64,000 nucleotides of DNA from Aldehydirespirator sp965248735 (GCA_965248735.1 OZ252146.1:1240001-1304000); one strand, 5' to 3'. Counted from the stretch's first letter, positions 41,243 through 50,330 are shown. The notes: a model not told the origin generated them from the letters alone. Translations and numbers: made by a program.

Positions 41243-42160
41243 ATGAGGCTCCTTCGGCGGGCGGCCCCAATCTGCGTGGTCGCATGCGCCGCTGTGTTGA
41301 CGGTTGGCTGCGTAGACACCGTCGTGGAGATCACGATAAACGAGGACGGCTCAGGCTCGCAGCGTGTCGATTTCCAAGTCCGTCGCGAGTTCTTGGAGTT
41401 CTTGGCCGGAATCGCCGCCGAAATGGCCGGGGAGATGGGCGTGGAGGCAACGGACGCGACGGAAGTGGACTTCGAGGATGCGTGTCGCGAGATGTTCAGT
41501 GCCGATCACCCTCTAACCGGCGTGTCGGACTCGGCCTCTCGCTCAGGTGCGACCGTCGAGTCCGAGAGCGACGTGTCCGAATGCCGCACCAGCATGGAGA
41601 TCCATTGGGACGCCGATGCCGCTGACTCGGTTCTCTCGGAGATGTTCGGCTACGGCGAGGGCACTTCGCTGCGACGTCTGCGCGACGGGGGGTGGCGCTT
41701 CGAGTCGGACTCGGCCTTCGGGGAGGAGGTGTCGGGCGAGGGCCATTTCTATGTGGCCATGATGGAGGAGAGCGGCGTCTCGTCGCCCACCATGACGCTG
41801 TCGATCACTCTTCCCGGAACACCGTTCCAATACGATGCGGACGAGGCCTCGGGAGGGCTTCGTGGAGAGATATCGCTCGTCGGCTCCGGCGACGCTTATG
41901 CGGTGTCGACGTTCAGGTGGGACATCAACCTCCTCGATCCCGGACCTGGGATCTTCGCCGAGACAACCCCGGACACCTCGTCGCCATCATGGGCCTGGAT
42001 CGTCGTGGTCGCGGCGGTGGCAGCGCTGCTGATTCTGGCTCTGCTGCCATGGTGGCTCCCTCGACTTCGCGGCATCGCCCGAACCCGCTTGTCTCCAGCG
42101 GATGACGGACAGCCTGACAGCCTCGACGGCGACGGCGTCCGGGAGCCCTCTTCTTCGTGA
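41243..42160 (+). CDS. LppM-like membrane-anchored lipoprotein
   Basis: A 305-residue surface protein. A signal sequence ends in LTVG followed by Cys23, a lipobox. The mature part starts VDTVVEITINEDGSGSQRVD, the usual opening of the LppM_dom family found across actinobacteria. A single membrane helix (about residues 250-272, WAWIVVVAAVAALLILALLPW) lies near the C-terminus, so both ends are membrane-linked. In mycobacteria LppM affects phagosome traffic, but the biochemical role is unknown. The ATG at 41243 begins the signal; a GTG at 41225 is less likely. Confidence 0.78.
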   Translation: MRLLRRAAPICVVACAAVLTVGCVDTVVEITINEDGSGSQRVDFQVRREFLEFLAGIAAEMAGEMGVEATDATEVDFEDACREMFSADHPLTGVSDSASRSGATVESESDVSECRTSMEIHWDADAADSVLSEMFGYGEGTSLRRLRDGGWRFESDSAFGEEVSGEGHFYVAMMEESGVSSPTMTLSITLPGTPFQYDADEASGGLRGEISLVGSGDAYAVSTFRWDINLLDPGPGIFAETTPDTSSPSWAWIVVVAAVAALLILALLPWWLPRLRGIARTRLSPADDGQPDSLDGDGVREPSSS

Positions 42161-42202
42161 GGCCCGGCACACCGACAGTCTCGCCTTCGTAGACTGCCGC
42201 CG

Positions 42203-42619
42203 GTGGCCCAGATCGAGTTGTTGACGTTGGCGAATCATGCCGAAGTGCAGAACGGGCTGCTGTACCTCAGCGGCGCGGGCTGGGACAGGGTGACCCGGGC
42301 CTACAAGGAGGGCAAGAAGCCCCGCCCGCAGCATTTTGCCATCGCGTTGTCGGTGCTGGTCCCGTGGATGGAGCACAACCAGCGCCATCAGGTGGTGATC
42401 AGGGTCGAGGACGAGGACGGCCACCACAAGCTGATGGAGGCCACCGCCAACATCGAGGTCGGCCGCCCTCCCGGCAAGGTTCCCGGCTCCGACAGCCGCT
42501 CGCCGTTGGTGGTCACCGGCATATTGCAGTTCCCCAAGCCCGGCGGCTACCGGGTTCGGGCCACTCTTGGCGACGAGCAGCGCGACTACGCCTTCAGGGT
42601 GATCGACAAGGTGACGTGA
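42203..42619 (+). CDS. DUF6941-like conserved hypothetical protein
   Basis: A 138-residue, mostly beta protein with a repeating pattern: MAQIELLTLANHAEVQNGLL, SGAGWDRVT, HFAIALSVLVPWMEHNQRH, VVIRVEDEDG, and a closing GGYRVRATLGDEQ. I recognise the pattern as an actinobacterial domain of unknown function, probably an immunoglobulin-like sandwich, and assign no activity. TAGACT is seven bases upstream of the GTG start, so it is probably translated from a leaderless message. The membrane protein gene starts 10 bases after its stop. Confidence 0.75.
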   Translation: MAQIELLTLANHAEVQNGLLYLSGAGWDRVTRAYKEGKKPRPQHFAIALSVLVPWMEHNQRHQVVIRVEDEDGHHKLMEATANIEVGRPPGKVPGSDSRSPLVVTGILQFPKPGGYRVRATLGDEQRDYAFRVIDKVT

Positions 42620-42629
42620 GGGTCGCGGC

Positions 42630-43097
42630 ATGATCAAGGATCTGAGGACGCTTCCGGTGGCCACTTGGCCTCGGGCGGTGCTGTTCGCCGGGGTGGCCGC
42701 GGTGATCATCGCGGTGCCCTCGGATCTGATCGACACTCCAATATTCGGTCGCCCTGTCGCGGTGAGGTGGATTGACTACGTGATCCTGGCCGTGACCTCG
42801 TCGCTGATCGGGCTGATCTTCGCCATCCGCCCCGAGCCGGTCGAATCGAGCGAGCTGGCTGCGGCCACCGAGCGCCAGGGCACCCGGACCATCTGGGGCG
42901 GGTTCGTCTCCTTCCTGGCGGTGGGCTGCCCGGTGTGCAACCAGGCGGTGGTCGCCCTGGTCGGCGTGTCCGGCGCGCTGTCGTGGTGGGCCCCGGTGCA
43001 GCCCTTCGTGGGCCTGCTCGCGGTGGCCCTGTTGCTCTACACCCTGCGCAAGCGCCTCAACACCTACAAACTCATCACCTGCCCCGTCCCGGTGTAG
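42630..43097 (+). CDS. Small membrane protein with a CPVC motif
   Basis: A 155-residue protein with about four hydrophobic segments (residues 16-31, 48-67, 90-115 and 117-137). Cys100-Pro-Val-Cys103 lies at the start of the third segment, in AVGCPVCNQAVVALVGVSGA. The CxxC pair in the membrane suggests thiol redox chemistry or metal transport, and similar sequences are found near copper or mercury genes; I cannot decide between these. It is separated from the DUF6941 gene by ten bases, so they likely form one transcript. Confidence 0.7.
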   Translation: MIKDLRTLPVATWPRAVLFAGVAAVIIAVPSDLIDTPIFGRPVAVRWIDYVILAVTSSLIGLIFAIRPEPVESSELAAATERQGTRTIWGGFVSFLAVGCPVCNQAVVALVGVSGALSWWAPVQPFVGLLAVALLLYTLRKRLNTYKLITCPVPV

Positions 43098-43200
43098 TCG
43101 CCTCTAGGCGCGGCACGGCCAGTCACCAGGCCGTCGGCGCCCGACGGTTCCAGAGCGCGGTGAATGGCCGCGGGCCATCAGCGCTAGCGCACGCCGTCAT

Positions 43201-43260
43201 GCGCAAATGCGCAAAAGTTTGAGCGTATACGCAAAGCTAGAAGTAAACGCAAAGCATTGG
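43201..43260. repeat. 60-bp direct repeat, left copy, upstream of the AlbA-type regulator gene
   Basis: This segment begins GCGCAAATGCGCAA, contains AGTTTG, the palindrome GCGTATACGC at 43223-43232, and ends with AAACGCAAAGC and TTGG. A second copy at 44967-45026 matches it without gaps at 48 of 60 positions. It is distinctly AT-richer than the flanking DNA. It ends 14 bases before the regulator's start codon, so it includes the -35 region. Confidence 0.85.
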
Positions 43261-43274
43261 GCTATAGTAGGAGC

Positions 43275-44942
43275 ATGGACTCAGACCGCTTGCGAGACCT
43301 TCTAATCACGGGAGAGACACTCAATGTCGAATTCAAGGTCGGGTCGATTAGCGATTCCGAACTCGTAGAGGCCGTCGCTTGCCTCGCCAACGGCAGCGGC
43401 GGGGTCTTGTTGGTCGGTGTGGACAACGACGGCAAGTTGACCGGGGCCGCACCGCGTCATGGCCCCGAGACCTATCCGACTCGAATCGAGTCCCTGATCG
43501 CCAACAAGACCGACCCTGCGGTACTGGTGACTGCCGCCGTCACCGAGGTCGAAGAGACACAGATTCTCGTCGTGACGGTCCCTGCTGCAACGACCGTGGT
43601 CGCGACCAGCGACGGCAAGTACGTCCGGCGTGCTGTCGACGTGCACGGCAAGCCGCAGTGTTTGCCAATGCGGCCTCATGAGGTCCTCGCCCGAGCCGGG
43701 AGCCTCGGCGCGCAGGACTACTCCCTACTTGTGGTGCCCGGTCTGGCCGTCGACGATCTAGCACCTGAAGAGATCAATCGGTTTCGCGGACTGGCGAAGG
43801 CGGGCGGCGACAGTGTGCTTGCCACGTTGCCCAATCTTGACCTTCTCAAGGCCCTCCGTTTTCTTACCCTGGACAACCAACTCTGCGTAGGAGCGCTCTT
43901 GCTCTTCGGAACACCGAACGCAATCGCACGGCGCCTGCCCGCCTTCGAAGTGGGCTTCCAAGAACTGGACAGTCTTGAGGTTCGCACACGCACCCTGGGG
44001 CATACTCCGCTTCTACGGGCCATGTCTGAAATCACCGATCGAGTGCAGGCCCGCAATCCCGAGGAGGAGGTGGAGATCGGTCTCTTGCGCATCGCTCTTC
44101 CGAGATTCGCGGAAGCGGCCATGCGTGAGCTTGTGGCCAACGCGCTCGTGCACCGCGATTACACTCTTCCCGGTCCGACACTCGCCGAGATCACACGAGA
44201 CGCCCTCGTGGTGTCCAATCCGGGCGGGCTGCCTGAGGGTGTCACTACCCGCAATCTGCTTACCAGCCCGCCACGTCCCCGCAATCCGGCGCTGGCCGAT
44301 GCCTTCAGTCGGGCCGGATTGGTGGAACGCACCGGTCGTGGCGTGAATAGAGCCTTCTACAGCCAGTTGGTTCTCGGCAGACCTCCTCCCGACTACGGCC
44401 GTAGCACAGCAAGCTCGGTCGTGGTGAGAGTACGGTCCGGACCAGCTGACAAGGAATTAGCTGGCTTCATCGCGGAGGCACGAAGTGCCGGCCAGGAGTT
44501 CTTCCTCGAAGACCTCCTCACACTGTACGAGGTGCGCCGCGAGCAGCGAATCAACACAGCTCGTGCCGCTGAGCTGTTCCAAGTCGACCAGCACGAGGCT
44601 CGGGCCTCTCTGAACAGCCTGGTCGATCAGTCGTTGCTTGAGGCGCGAGGTGACGGCAAGGGGCGCACCTACCACCTGTCTGCCACTCTCTATGAGCGTC
44701 TCGGCGAACCGTCCCAGTACGTACGTGCCCGTGGCTTTGATGACATCCAACAAGAACAAATGGTGCTCACCTTTGTAGACCGGAATGGGTCCATTACCCG
44801 ACGGGAGGCCACCGAGTTGTGCCAGATTGATTCGGAGAGGGCTAGCCGTCTACTGCGCCGCCTGCGAGACGACGGCAGGCTGGAGATGCACGGGGTGAGG
44901 CGTTCTGCCTACTACGTCATGAAGTACGACGCCGATGACTAG
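43275..44942 (+). CDS. AlbA_2 (Schlafen-type) ATP-binding putative transcriptional regulator
   Basis: A 555-residue protein. Residues 1-110 hold the AlbA_2 domain (LNVEFKVGSISDSELVEAVA, GVLLVGVDNDG). Residues 280-380 hold a GHKL ATPase-like region (AMRELVANALVHRDYTLPGP, VSNPGGLPEGV, ERTGRGVNRAF). The C-terminal 150 residues have two winged-helix repeats. Such proteins occur as regulators and near defence genes, with unclear targets. TATAGT ends six bases before the ATG at 43275, suggesting a leaderless transcript. The gene is framed by 60-bp direct repeats and its codon use looks less GC-biased than neighbours, both pointing to acquisition as a unit. Confidence 0.85.
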   Translation: MDSDRLRDLLITGETLNVEFKVGSISDSELVEAVACLANGSGGVLLVGVDNDGKLTGAAPRHGPETYPTRIESLIANKTDPAVLVTAAVTEVEETQILVVTVPAATTVVATSDGKYVRRAVDVHGKPQCLPMRPHEVLARAGSLGAQDYSLLVVPGLAVDDLAPEEINRFRGLAKAGGDSVLATLPNLDLLKALRFLTLDNQLCVGALLLFGTPNAIARRLPAFEVGFQELDSLEVRTRTLGHTPLLRAMSEITDRVQARNPEEEVEIGLLRIALPRFAEAAMRELVANALVHRDYTLPGPTLAEITRDALVVSNPGGLPEGVTTRNLLTSPPRPRNPALADAFSRAGLVERTGRGVNRAFYSQLVLGRPPPDYGRSTASSVVVRVRSGPADKELAGFIAEARSAGQEFFLEDLLTLYEVRREQRINTARAAELFQVDQHEARASLNSLVDQSLLEARGDGKGRTYHLSATLYERLGEPSQYVRARGFDDIQQEQMVLTFVDRNGSITRREATELCQIDSERASRLLRRLRDDGRLEMHGVRRSAYYVMKYDADD

Positions 44943-44966
44943 CGCGGTCAGGCTTGACTGTCCAAA

Positions 44967-45026
44967 GCGCAAATGCGCAATAGTTTGGGTGTATCCGCAA
45001 ACTTCTGAATAAACGCAATGCTTTGG
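44967..45026. repeat. 60-bp direct repeat, right copy, downstream of the AlbA-type regulator gene
   Basis: This copy starts GCGCAAATGCGCAA and ends AAACGCAATGC and TTTGG. It aligns with the copy at 43201-43260 without gaps, with 12 differences. The central palindrome has decayed to GTGTATCCGC. It sits 25 bases beyond the stop codon, just before the convergent MFS gene. Confidence 0.85.
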
Positions 45027-45038
45027 AGTCCCCGTCGG

Positions 45039-46250
45039 TCAGGGTGTCTTGGCATCCGACACGCTGACGGCGCGGTGCATGGCTGCGGTCACCAGGGCGG
45101 GCAGTCCCAGCGCGGCCAGCATCAGCGTCTCCAGCGGCACCCCGAGGCTCAGAAGGCCGCTGACGATCGCCGACAGCAGCGCGGCCGAGCCCAACAGCGC
45201 GGCCCGGAAGGTGCCGATGCCCCAGCCCGACTGGGGCGGCAGGGCGGCCACCAGCATGGCGTTGGCCACCGGCAGCACCGACACCGCCATCCCCACGAAC
45301 GGAACCAGCAGCCACACGCCCGCCCGGGGCGGCAGCAGCAGCAGGGGCAGGCCCAGCGCGGAGGTGCTGAGCATCATCAGCCGGGCCGTCCACGGTCCGC
45401 CCCGCCGGTCGTACAGGGCTCCGCCGACGATCTTGACCGGGGCCGACAGGACCCGCCCCGCGGCGAGCAGCACGGCCACCAGGCGCAGGTCCACGCCCCG
45501 GTCCACGAAGTACACCGTCGAGAAGCCGATCACCACGAAGTGCATCGACACGCCGCCGAAGCTGGCGTAGCCGGCCAGCCGGTAGGTCTGCTTGCGGGCG
45601 TACTGGGCCACCTGGGCCAGCAGGGGCAGCGGTGTCTGGCCTCGGTCGGCCTCAATCCAGCGGGGAACGTATGCGATGGCCAGAACCGCAGGCACCGCGC
45701 ATCCCACGAACACCCAGCGCCAGCCTCCCCCGGCGAAGGCGCTCAAAGCAGCCGCGGCCAGACCGAAGGAGTAGGCCTGACCCCAAACCGCGATGGCCTT
45801 GCCCGTCGAGTCGGGGTACAGCCGGGCCACGCTGGCCAGCGCCGGCGGGAAGAAGATGCCGAACGCCACCCCCAGCAGGGTCTGGCCTGCCAGCAGCACC
45901 CAGAACGACTGGGCCCCGGCTGACAGCACCATCCCCGCGGCCAGGCTCACGGCCGTGGCCCGCACCAGCGACCGGTCGCTCAGCCAGCGGCTGGTGGCCC
46001 CGCCGACCACGTTGAACGAGGCGATGCCCGCGGACACCGCGGCCAGGATGGCGGCCAGATGGCTCTCGGAGAGGTCGAGGTCGTGGCGCACCAGCGGGAA
46101 CAGCGGCGCGATCATCGTCTCGGCCCCGCCGAGGATGAAGTACACCGTGAACAGGTACCCGAACGTCGCCCAGCGCGCTGTCAACTTGCTGTCGGCGCGT
46201 GTGTCGCTCAACTGAGGCCTCAAACGGTCGTTGGGGTGCGCGTCGCTCAA
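45039..46250 (-). CDS. Major facilitator superfamily transporter
   Basis: A 403-residue membrane protein with 12 predicted segments. GIASFNVVGGATSRWLSDRS is the conserved loop after segment 2, and DRRGGPWTARLM the equivalent in the second half. It is the last gene of a five-gene minus-strand run with the oligopeptide importer, so it may be an efflux partner for a breakdown product. The TTG at 46250 overlaps the ATPase stop (TTGA), the same overlap style as the rest of the operon; a second TTG at 46211 is possible. Confidence 0.83.
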   Translation of the reverse strand: MSDAHPNDRLRPQLSDTRADSKLTARWATFGYLFTVYFILGGAETMIAPLFPLVRHDLDLSESHLAAILAAVSAGIASFNVVGGATSRWLSDRSLVRATAVSLAAGMVLSAGAQSFWVLLAGQTLLGVAFGIFFPPALASVARLYPDSTGKAIAVWGQAYSFGLAAAALSAFAGGGWRWVFVGCAVPAVLAIAYVPRWIEADRGQTPLPLLAQVAQYARKQTYRLAGYASFGGVSMHFVVIGFSTVYFVDRGVDLRLVAVLLAAGRVLSAPVKIVGGALYDRRGGPWTARLMMLSTSALGLPLLLLPPRAGVWLLVPFVGMAVSVLPVANAMLVAALPPQSGWGIGTFRAALLGSAALLSAIVSGLLSLGVPLETLMLAALGLPALVTAAMHRAVSVSDAKTP

Positions 46251-47212
46251 TTCACCCAGCAGGCCACGTAGTGGCCACCGGAGCGCTCCTCCAGCGGCGG
46301 GCGCTCCTCGAAGCACTGCTCCACTGCCAGCGGGCAGCGGGTATTGAACCGGCAGCCCTTGGGCGGGTCCATGGGGCTGGGCAGGTCGCCCTTGAGGGGC
46401 TCGTGGCTGCCGCGGGTCGTCGGGTCGGGCACCGGCACCGCGGAGAGCAGGGCCTGGGAGTACGGATGGGTCGGGTTCTCGTAGATGTCGTGGTGGCTGC
46501 CGACCTCCATCAGATGGCCGAGGTACATGATGGCCACCCGGTCCGAGATGTGGCGCACCACGGCCAGGTTGTGGGAGATGAACAGGTACGACAGGCCCAC
46601 GCTGGCCTTGAGATCCACCAACAGGTTCACGATCTGGGCCTGGATGGACACGTCGAGCGCGGCGGTGGCCTCGTCGGCCACCACGAACCCGGGGCGCAGG
46701 GCCAGGGCACGGGCGATGACGATGCGCTGGCGCTGGCCTCCGGAGAAGGCGTGCGGGTACTTGTCGGCCGCGCTGGCCGTCATCCCCACCATCTCCAGCA
46801 GCTCCTGCACCGCGCCGACGAGCTCGGAGCCCCGCATCCGGGTGTGCACCAGGAACGGCTCGGCGATGCTCTCTCCCACCTTGAGCTTGGGGTTCAGCGC
46901 CGAGTACGGATCCTGGAAGATCATCTGGACCTGCTTGCGCATGGCCCGCCAGCGCTGCCGGCTCAGGTCGGTCACATCCTCGCCGTTGAAGAACACCCGG
47001 CCCGCGGTGGGCTTCACCGCGCCCAGCAGGGCCCGGCCCGCGGTCGACTTGCCGCAGCCGGACTCGCCCACCAGACCCACCGTCTCGCCCGGGGCCACCG
47101 CGATGCTGAAGTCGTCCAGCGCGTAGACCGTGCGCTTACGGCCGCCCACCCAGCGGGTGTAGTGGACGCTGAGCCCCCGGCTCTCCACCAGCGGCGCGGG
47201 CTGCACGCTCAC
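46247..47212 (-). CDS. Oligopeptide/dipeptide ABC transporter ATP-binding protein (DppF/OppF type)
   Basis: A 321-residue ATPase. GESGCGKSTAGRALLG is Walker A, AFSGGQRQRIVIARAL the signature, VVADEATAALDVSIQAQ the Walker B, and HNLAVVRHISDRVAIMYLGH the switch. The C-terminal oligopeptide-specific domain ends with GCRFNTRCPLAVEQC, whose cysteines in OppF and DppF bind an iron-sulfur cluster. It pairs with the neighbouring DppD-type ATPase. The GTG start at 47212 overlaps the preceding stop; the frame is open upstream only as a shadow. Confidence 0.93.
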   Translation of the reverse strand: MSVQPAPLVESRGLSVHYTRWVGGRKRTVYALDDFSIAVAPGETVGLVGESGCGKSTAGRALLGAVKPTAGRVFFNGEDVTDLSRQRWRAMRKQVQMIFQDPYSALNPKLKVGESIAEPFLVHTRMRGSELVGAVQELLEMVGMTASAADKYPHAFSGGQRQRIVIARALALRPGFVVADEATAALDVSIQAQIVNLLVDLKASVGLSYLFISHNLAVVRHISDRVAIMYLGHLMEVGSHHDIYENPTHPYSQALLSAVPVPDPTTRGSHEPLKGDLPSPMDPPKGCRFNTRCPLAVEQCFEERPPLEERSGGHYVACWVN

Positions 47213-48249
47213 CGCGATCCCCCCTGCACGCTCTGAGCGCGGTCGTCCGACGTTTCCGGTCCGGTGCGGTTGTAGCAGGCCACCCAGCGCCGGCCGTCGA
47301 GGCGGACGAGGGGCGGGGCGGCCCCGCGGCACACTTCGACCGCCTCCGGGCAGCGGGGCTCGAACGCGCAGCCCGGCGGGAACCGGGCCCGGTCCAGCGG
47401 CTCCCCCAGGATGCCGGTCAGCTCGCTGTCGCTGCGGTCCACTCTGGGCACCGAGCGCAGCAGGCCCTCCGAATAGGGGTGCAGGGGATCGGCGAACATC
47501 TCCATGATCGGGGCCCGCTCCACGATGCGCCCGGCGTACATCACCTGCACCCGGTCGCAGAACTGCGCCACCACCCCTAGGTCGTGGGTGATCATCAGCA
47601 CCGACACCCCCAGCTCGGTGGACAGGTCGTGGAGCAGGGTGAGGATCTGGTCCTGGATGGTCACGTCGAGGCCGGTGGTGGGCTCGTCCGCGATCAGCAG
47701 CGTCGGCTCGCACGCCAGGGCGGTGGCGATCATCACCCGCTGGCGCAGTCCTCCCGACAGCTCGTACGCGTAGGACTTGAGCCGCTCGCCCGGGTTGGCG
47801 ATGCCCACCATGTCGAGCAGCTCCATCGAGCGCCGTCTCACCGCGGCGCGATCCAGGCCGGCCCGGTGCCGTAGCAGCTCGCGCAGCTGCGCGCCCACCG
47901 TCTTGAGGGGGTTGAGCGACACCATCGGATCCTGGAAGATCATGGCAATCTCGCGGCCCCTCACCCGGTTGGCCACTGCCTCGTCAAGCACGTTCTCGCC
48001 CCGCCACCGCACCGAGCCGCCCATGATGCGGCCCGGCGGCAGCACCATCCCCAGGATGGCCAGCCCCATGACGCTCTTGCCCGAGCCCGATTCGCCCACA
48101 ACGCCGAGGCGCTCATGGGACCCTACGTTGAGGGTCAGGCCGTCCACGCCCAGCACGGTGCCGTCGCGGGTGGGGAAACCCACGGTGAGGTTCTCGATCT
48201 CCAGCAGACGCTCGGCGCGGCCCGGCTCCGCGCCGGCGGTGCCGCTCAC
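47209..48249 (-). CDS. Oligopeptide/dipeptide ABC transporter ATP-binding protein (DppD/OppD type)
   Basis: A 346-residue ATPase with GESGSGKSVMGLAILG (Walker A), ELSGGLRQRVMIATAL (signature) and LLIADEPTTGLDVTIQDQ (Walker B). The C-terminal domain has GCAFEPRCPEAVEVC, the cysteine cluster of the family. Together with the following gene it forms the heterodimeric motor. GTG at 48249 overlaps the permease stop by four bases. Confidence 0.93.
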   Translation of the reverse strand: MSGTAGAEPGRAERLLEIENLTVGFPTRDGTVLGVDGLTLNVGSHERLGVVGESGSGKSVMGLAILGMVLPPGRIMGGSVRWRGENVLDEAVANRVRGREIAMIFQDPMVSLNPLKTVGAQLRELLRHRAGLDRAAVRRRSMELLDMVGIANPGERLKSYAYELSGGLRQRVMIATALACEPTLLIADEPTTGLDVTIQDQILTLLHDLSTELGVSVLMITHDLGVVAQFCDRVQVMYAGRIVERAPIMEMFADPLHPYSEGLLRSVPRVDRSDSELTGILGEPLDRARFPPGCAFEPRCPEAVEVCRGAAPPLVRLDGRRWVACYNRTGPETSDDRAQSVQGGSR

Positions 48250-49190
48250 CCGCCCGGCCTCTCGAGAATGATCTGCTCGCGCTCAGCCACGTCGTTGAAC
48301 GACTGCAGCCACAGCGACAGCAGGTTCACGCCCAACACCACGATGGCGATGGCCATGCCCGCGAAGGTCACGATCCACCATCCATCGGTGATGTAGTTGC
48401 GGCCCTGCTGGATCATCAGCCCCCACGATGAGCGGGGCGGCTGCACACCGAAGCCCAGGAAGGCGAACGCCGACTCCGAAAGGATGGCCGCGGCCAGCTC
48501 CAGCACGCTCAGGGTGATCAGCGAGCTGACCAGGTTGGGCAGCAGGTGCCGCCACATGATCCGCCGAACCGGTGCCCCGGCAAGCTCCGACGCCTCCACG
48601 AACAGCGACGTCTTGAGGGTGAACACCAGGCTGCGTCCCACCCGGGTGAACACCATCCAACTGGAGATGGCGATGACGATGATGACCAGCCACACGCTCG
48701 GCCCGAACGCGGCCACCAGGATCAGGCCGGCCAGCACCCCCGGGAACGCCATCTGCACGTCGGCTGCGGACACGATGAGGGTGTCGATCTTCCCGCCGAT
48801 GTAGCCCGCGATGAGCCCGAGGGCAGTGCCGAGGACGGCTGCGATGACGACCGCGACCACGCTCACCAGCAGTGAGATGCGGGCGCCGTCGATGAGCCGG
48901 GCCAGGATGTCGCGGCCGAGTTGGTCCGTGCCGAGGGGGTGCGACCAGGTGCCTCCCCAGCCCACCGGGGGCGTCAGCTTCTCGGGCAGGCTCTGCTGGG
49001 CGGGATCGGGCAGGAACGGCAGCCACGGGCCCACCACCGCCACCAGCGCGAACAGCACGCAGATGACGATCCCCGAGATGCCGGCCTTGGACTTGCGCAG
49101 GTGGGACCGCAGGTCGGCCATGACGGTGACGTTCTCCGGCGCCGCGCCGGTGGCGGTATCCGGTCCCATCGGGTCTGCCACGGCGGTCAT
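48246..49190 (-). CDS. Oligopeptide/dipeptide ABC transporter permease (DppC/OppC type)
   Basis: A 314-residue permease with an N-terminal cytoplasmic segment, a first helix (GIVICVLFALVAVVGPWLPF) and five further helices. HPLGTDQLGRDILARLIDGA is the DppC/OppC signature, and ASELAGAPVRRIMWRHLLPN is the docking loop. The ATG at 49190 overlaps the previous stop as ATGA. Confidence 0.93.
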   Translation of the reverse strand: MTAVADPMGPDTATGAAPENVTVMADLRSHLRKSKAGISGIVICVLFALVAVVGPWLPFLPDPAQQSLPEKLTPPVGWGGTWSHPLGTDQLGRDILARLIDGARISLLVSVVAVVIAAVLGTALGLIAGYIGGKIDTLIVSAADVQMAFPGVLAGLILVAAFGPSVWLVIIVIAISSWMVFTRVGRSLVFTLKTSLFVEASELAGAPVRRIMWRHLLPNLVSSLITLSVLELAAAILSESAFAFLGFGVQPPRSSWGLMIQQGRNYITDGWWIVTFAGMAIAIVVLGVNLLSLWLQSFNDVAEREQIILERPGG

Positions 49191-50107
49191 GCCAGCTCCA
49201 CCCGGGGGTCGATCATCCGGCGGGCAATGTCCACCAGCAGGTTGGTGACCACCACCAGCGTGGCCAGCACCACCACCGCGGCCTGCACCAGGATGAGGTC
49301 CCGGTTCTCGATGGCCTGGATGGCGAGGCGGCCGACACCGGGCCAGGCGAACACCACCTCGATCACCACCGTGTAGCCGGTGAACATGCGGGTCAGCTCC
49401 CAGCCAGTCATGGTCACGAAGCTCGAGGCCACGTTGCGGAAGGTGTGGTGCACGATCGTGTAGGACCGGGAGAAGCCCCGGGACAGCGCGGTGACCGCGT
49501 AGGGTTTGCGCAACTCCTCCACGATGCCGCGCCGGGTTATCTGGGCCAGCCGGCCCGCGCTGGCCAGGCCGATGGCGAACGACGGCAGGATCAGCGAGGT
49601 GACCCCCCTGGAGCCGAACGTCGGCACCCACCCGAGCTGCACCGCGAACACGATGATCAGCAGGTAGCCGATCCAGAAAGGCGGGGCGCTTATCGACGCC
49701 ATTGAGAAGCCGAGCACGGCGTGGTCGGCGAAGCGCCGCTCCCACCAGGCGGCCATCATCCCCATGGGCGTGGCCAGCAGCACCGCCACGGCGGTTGCCC
49801 CGCCCACCAGCTTGAGGGTGGCCGGCAGCCGTTCCAGCACTAGCTTCGAGGCGGGTTGGCTCTGCCAGAACGACTCGCCGAGGTCACCGACCACCAGGCC
49901 CGAGATGAAGTCCCAGTACTGCACGCTGAGAGGCCGGTCCAGCCCCAGAACGGCCCGACGGCTGGCCCGATGCTCCTCGGTGGCCTCCAGCGGCAGCGAC
50001 ATCGTGGCCGGGTCGGTGAAGATGTGGGTGACCACAAAGACCAGGGAGGTGACGACGAAGATCACCAGCGCGGCGGCGATGATGCGTTTAGCGAGCCACC
50101 GAAGCAA
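49187..50107 (-). CDS. Oligopeptide/dipeptide ABC transporter permease (DppB/OppB type)
   Basis: A 306-residue permease with six membrane helices. The start (LRWLAKRIIAAALVIFVVTS), LGLDRPLSVQYWDFISGLVVG and the docking loop ALSRGFSRSYTIVHHTFRN are typical of the DppB/OppB class, and FAWPGVGRLAIQAIENRD is its C-terminal signature. TTG at 50107 is the start, with GGGAG upstream. It is the first gene of the importer operon. No binding-protein gene precedes it: the gap to the divergent Fic gene holds only regulatory sites. Confidence 0.92.
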   Translation of the reverse strand: MLRWLAKRIIAAALVIFVVTSLVFVVTHIFTDPATMSLPLEATEEHRASRRAVLGLDRPLSVQYWDFISGLVVGDLGESFWQSQPASKLVLERLPATLKLVGGATAVAVLLATPMGMMAAWWERRFADHAVLGFSMASISAPPFWIGYLLIIVFAVQLGWVPTFGSRGVTSLILPSFAIGLASAGRLAQITRRGIVEELRKPYAVTALSRGFSRSYTIVHHTFRNVASSFVTMTGWELTRMFTGYTVVIEVVFAWPGVGRLAIQAIENRDLILVQAAVVVLATLVVVTNLLVDIARRMIDPRVELA

Positions 50108-50153
50108 CGCGCTCCCTCCCGTCGGGCCACTACGGGCCCGCGACCGGGGCCGT

Positions 50154-50163
50154 CTGTATACCG
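50154..50163. promoter_or_regulatory. CTGTATACCG palindrome in the importer leader
   Basis: The site lies 46 bases before the importer's first start codon. It is the same ten-base motif found ahead of the orphan binding-protein gene at 28579. On the minus strand TATACA could serve as a -10 box. Confidence 0.5.
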
Positions 50164-50330
50164 TAGCCCGACTTTCCCGGCGGCTCCGAATCAGGCGCCC
50201 CCGGTACGTCTAGGGGTTCGCCTGGGGTGGTCCGGTAGTCCGCTGGCGGCCGTGAGCGTTCAAGAGTTTAACGATCTGTGCAGCTTTTAAGCCTGGATCC
50301 ACCGGTGCGGTGAGGGCCGGGCCCCACAAG

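Noticed and set aside
43223..43232. Inclusion of GCGTATACGC in the KGTATACM regulon
   Set aside because: The flanking bases differ (GC instead of KG/MC) and the site belongs to the 60-bp repeat, whose other copy has lost it.
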